Source: Promethearchaeota archaeon (GTDB taxonomy: Archaea; Asgardarchaeota; Lokiarchaeia; Sigyniarchaeales; SOKP01). Taken from it: DNA of 5,827 bases. The stretch lies in the NCBI GenBank assembly GCA_030605895.1, contig JAUWHL010000150.1, positions 1 to 5,827 of the forward strand, written 5' to 3'. How positions within the stretch are numbered: position 1 is the first letter of the stretch; each line of letters begins with the position of its first letter. A program made the translations under genes and the position numbers. The notes under the pieces are model-generated. The model ran no database searches. It saw nothing but the letters and a program-made list of their open reading frames with translations, and had not been told where the DNA came from. This document shows, one piece after another, positions 4,815-5,827 of this stretch.

Positions 4815-5813
4815 TCAATCTTCTTTAAAAATATCTTCTACAAGTTTAGTGTCTTCTTCCTCTACAAAGTGATGTAGAGCACCCGTCCAATTCTTTAATA
4901 GAGCTTTATACTTATCTTCAAATTTTTGGACAAATTCTTTCAGCGGTGCTCTTACTTCTGAGCTTTGAGTTCCTTTTATGAATAATGCTCCAAATATTTT
5001 GTTGCCATATTCAAGAAGTATAGTAATATCTCCATGGTCAATTTTTTTTAAAGTTTCTGTGGATTTAGTCATTTCTTTAATAAATGAGGTGATGGCAGAG
5101 AACATACCAGAAACTAAGCCGGGATCTTGGACATCTTCGCTTCGAAAAGCATAATTGAAAACTCCTCTCCCATCATCATAAATAATATAGAGCCCTTGTT
5201 TTTCCACTTTTTCGTATATATAACTTAATTCAGGTTTCCAAATATCAACTAAATTTTTAAAATATAAATATCTTAGTGTGAAATAAAATCTTTTCTTCTC
5301 ATTTTCATCTTGGGGTTTAATTTCTTGAAGTAATTTATCATTCTCAAGTGATATTAATAGAGTTTTTATTTCTTCTCGTTCTTTTTCAACATCTTTTTCT
5401 GGTATATTTTCTTTTTTGGAGATTAGATATGAACTTCCCCCTTCAACATAATCTTCATATGAAAATAAATCACTAATTGTAGAAAATAAAGTTTTTTCTA
5501 TGAATTTTTCATCGATTGGGATATTTTTACTCTTAAAATCTTTCTTTATATAAAAGAAAATTAAACTCCAAAAGATAATATTAAAGATGGCACGAGTGTA
5601 TAAATAAGGATATGAAAGTATTTGTAGTAGACCAACCAAACTAGCGTCTATACCTGCGGTTCTTAAAGTATAAAATTCAAATCCAAATACAGTAGTATAG
5701 CTTAATTGACCAGTTAACCAATACTCTTCTATACCAATTACAAAGAAAGAGATAACGATGATAATTGGAATAAAAATTATATATCCCATCCTAAGATTCT
5801 TTACATATTTCAA
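4815..5813 (-). CDS. Two-helix membrane protein with C-terminal longin/roadblock-like domain; 5' end uncertain
   Basis: The N-terminus has a hydrophobic helix at about 10-28, a short mostly polar loop, and a second hydrophobic region at about 58-90. A charged linker follows (91-200, rich in Lys and Glu, probably coiled or winged-helix-like at 105-180). The last part, from about 206, has a pattern I associate with Asgard longin/roadblock-like small domains: a strand GLYIIYDDGRGVFNYAF, a helix around VSGMFSAITSFIKEM, strands DITILLEYG and IFGALFIKG, and a final long helix ending KNWTGALHHFVEE. Such domains bind small GTPases or dimerise at membranes, which would suit a partner of GTPases like the one in this window. 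That link is inference. The start is unclear: the frame is open to the window edge, 5813 is a TTG, and the first ATG in frame is at 5789 (MGYIIFIP). The gene may begin beyond the window. Confidence 0.72.
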   Translation of the reverse strand: MKYVKNLRMGYIIFIPIIIVISFFVIGIEEYWLTGQLSYTTVFGFEFYTLRTAGIDASLVGLLQILSYPYLYTRAIFNIIFWSLIFFYIKKDFKSKNIPIDEKFIEKTLFSTISDLFSYEDYVEGGSSYLISKKENIPEKDVEKEREEIKTLLISLENDKLLQEIKPQDENEKKRFYFTLRYLYFKNLVDIWKPELSYIYEKVEKQGLYIIYDDGRGVFNYAFRSEDVQDPGLVSGMFSAITSFIKEMTKSTETLKKIDHGDITILLEYGNKIFGALFIKGTQSSEVRAPLKEFVQKFEDKYKALLKNWTGALHHFVEEEDTKLVEDIFKED

Positions 5814-5827
5814 AGTACGAGCGAGAA

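Overview
This AT-rich window most resembles an Asgard archaeon, probably of the Lokiarchaeia type. No rRNA or universal marker gene is present to prove it. The case rests on four things: a small Rag/Gtr/Arf-like GTPase with eukaryote-style motifs, a 40-residue-period TPR protein ending in an eight-cysteine RING-like zinc motif, a membrane-anchored protein whose C-terminus looks like a longin/roadblock-like domain, and archaeal-style signals (TATA-like boxes, T-tract terminators, no convincing Shine-Dalgarno sites).

Layout. A four-helix membrane protein of unknown function (26-652, +) is followed by a T-rich stretch and a 342-bp interval without an intact gene. The large TPR/zinc protein (995-2782, -) follows. 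A 492-bp interval (2783-3274) holds three minus-strand coding remnants: the N-terminus of a phosphotransferase-like protein, a C-terminal zinc ribbon, and the second copy of a 93-bp repeat whose first copy lies at 699-791. Next come a small GTPase with a shortened C-terminus (3275-3793, -), a 148-bp divergent promoter region, a complete metal-dependent cyclase/kynurenine-formamidase-like enzyme (3942-4754, +), and a convergent membrane/longin-like protein (4815-5813, -) whose 5' end may lie outside the window.

The genes do not form an obvious pathway. The GTPase, TPR and longin-like proteins are the kinds of signalling or scaffolding parts that Asgard genomes carry in many copies. The cyclase is a stand-alone metabolic gene. 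The region looks like an eroded patch of genome: decayed gene ends and a repeat pair that directly flanks the TPR gene. The most notable observation is that pair. It is gap-free over 93 bp, the changes leave a shared C-terminal peptide largely conserved, and the stop codon and about 30 bp beyond it are identical.
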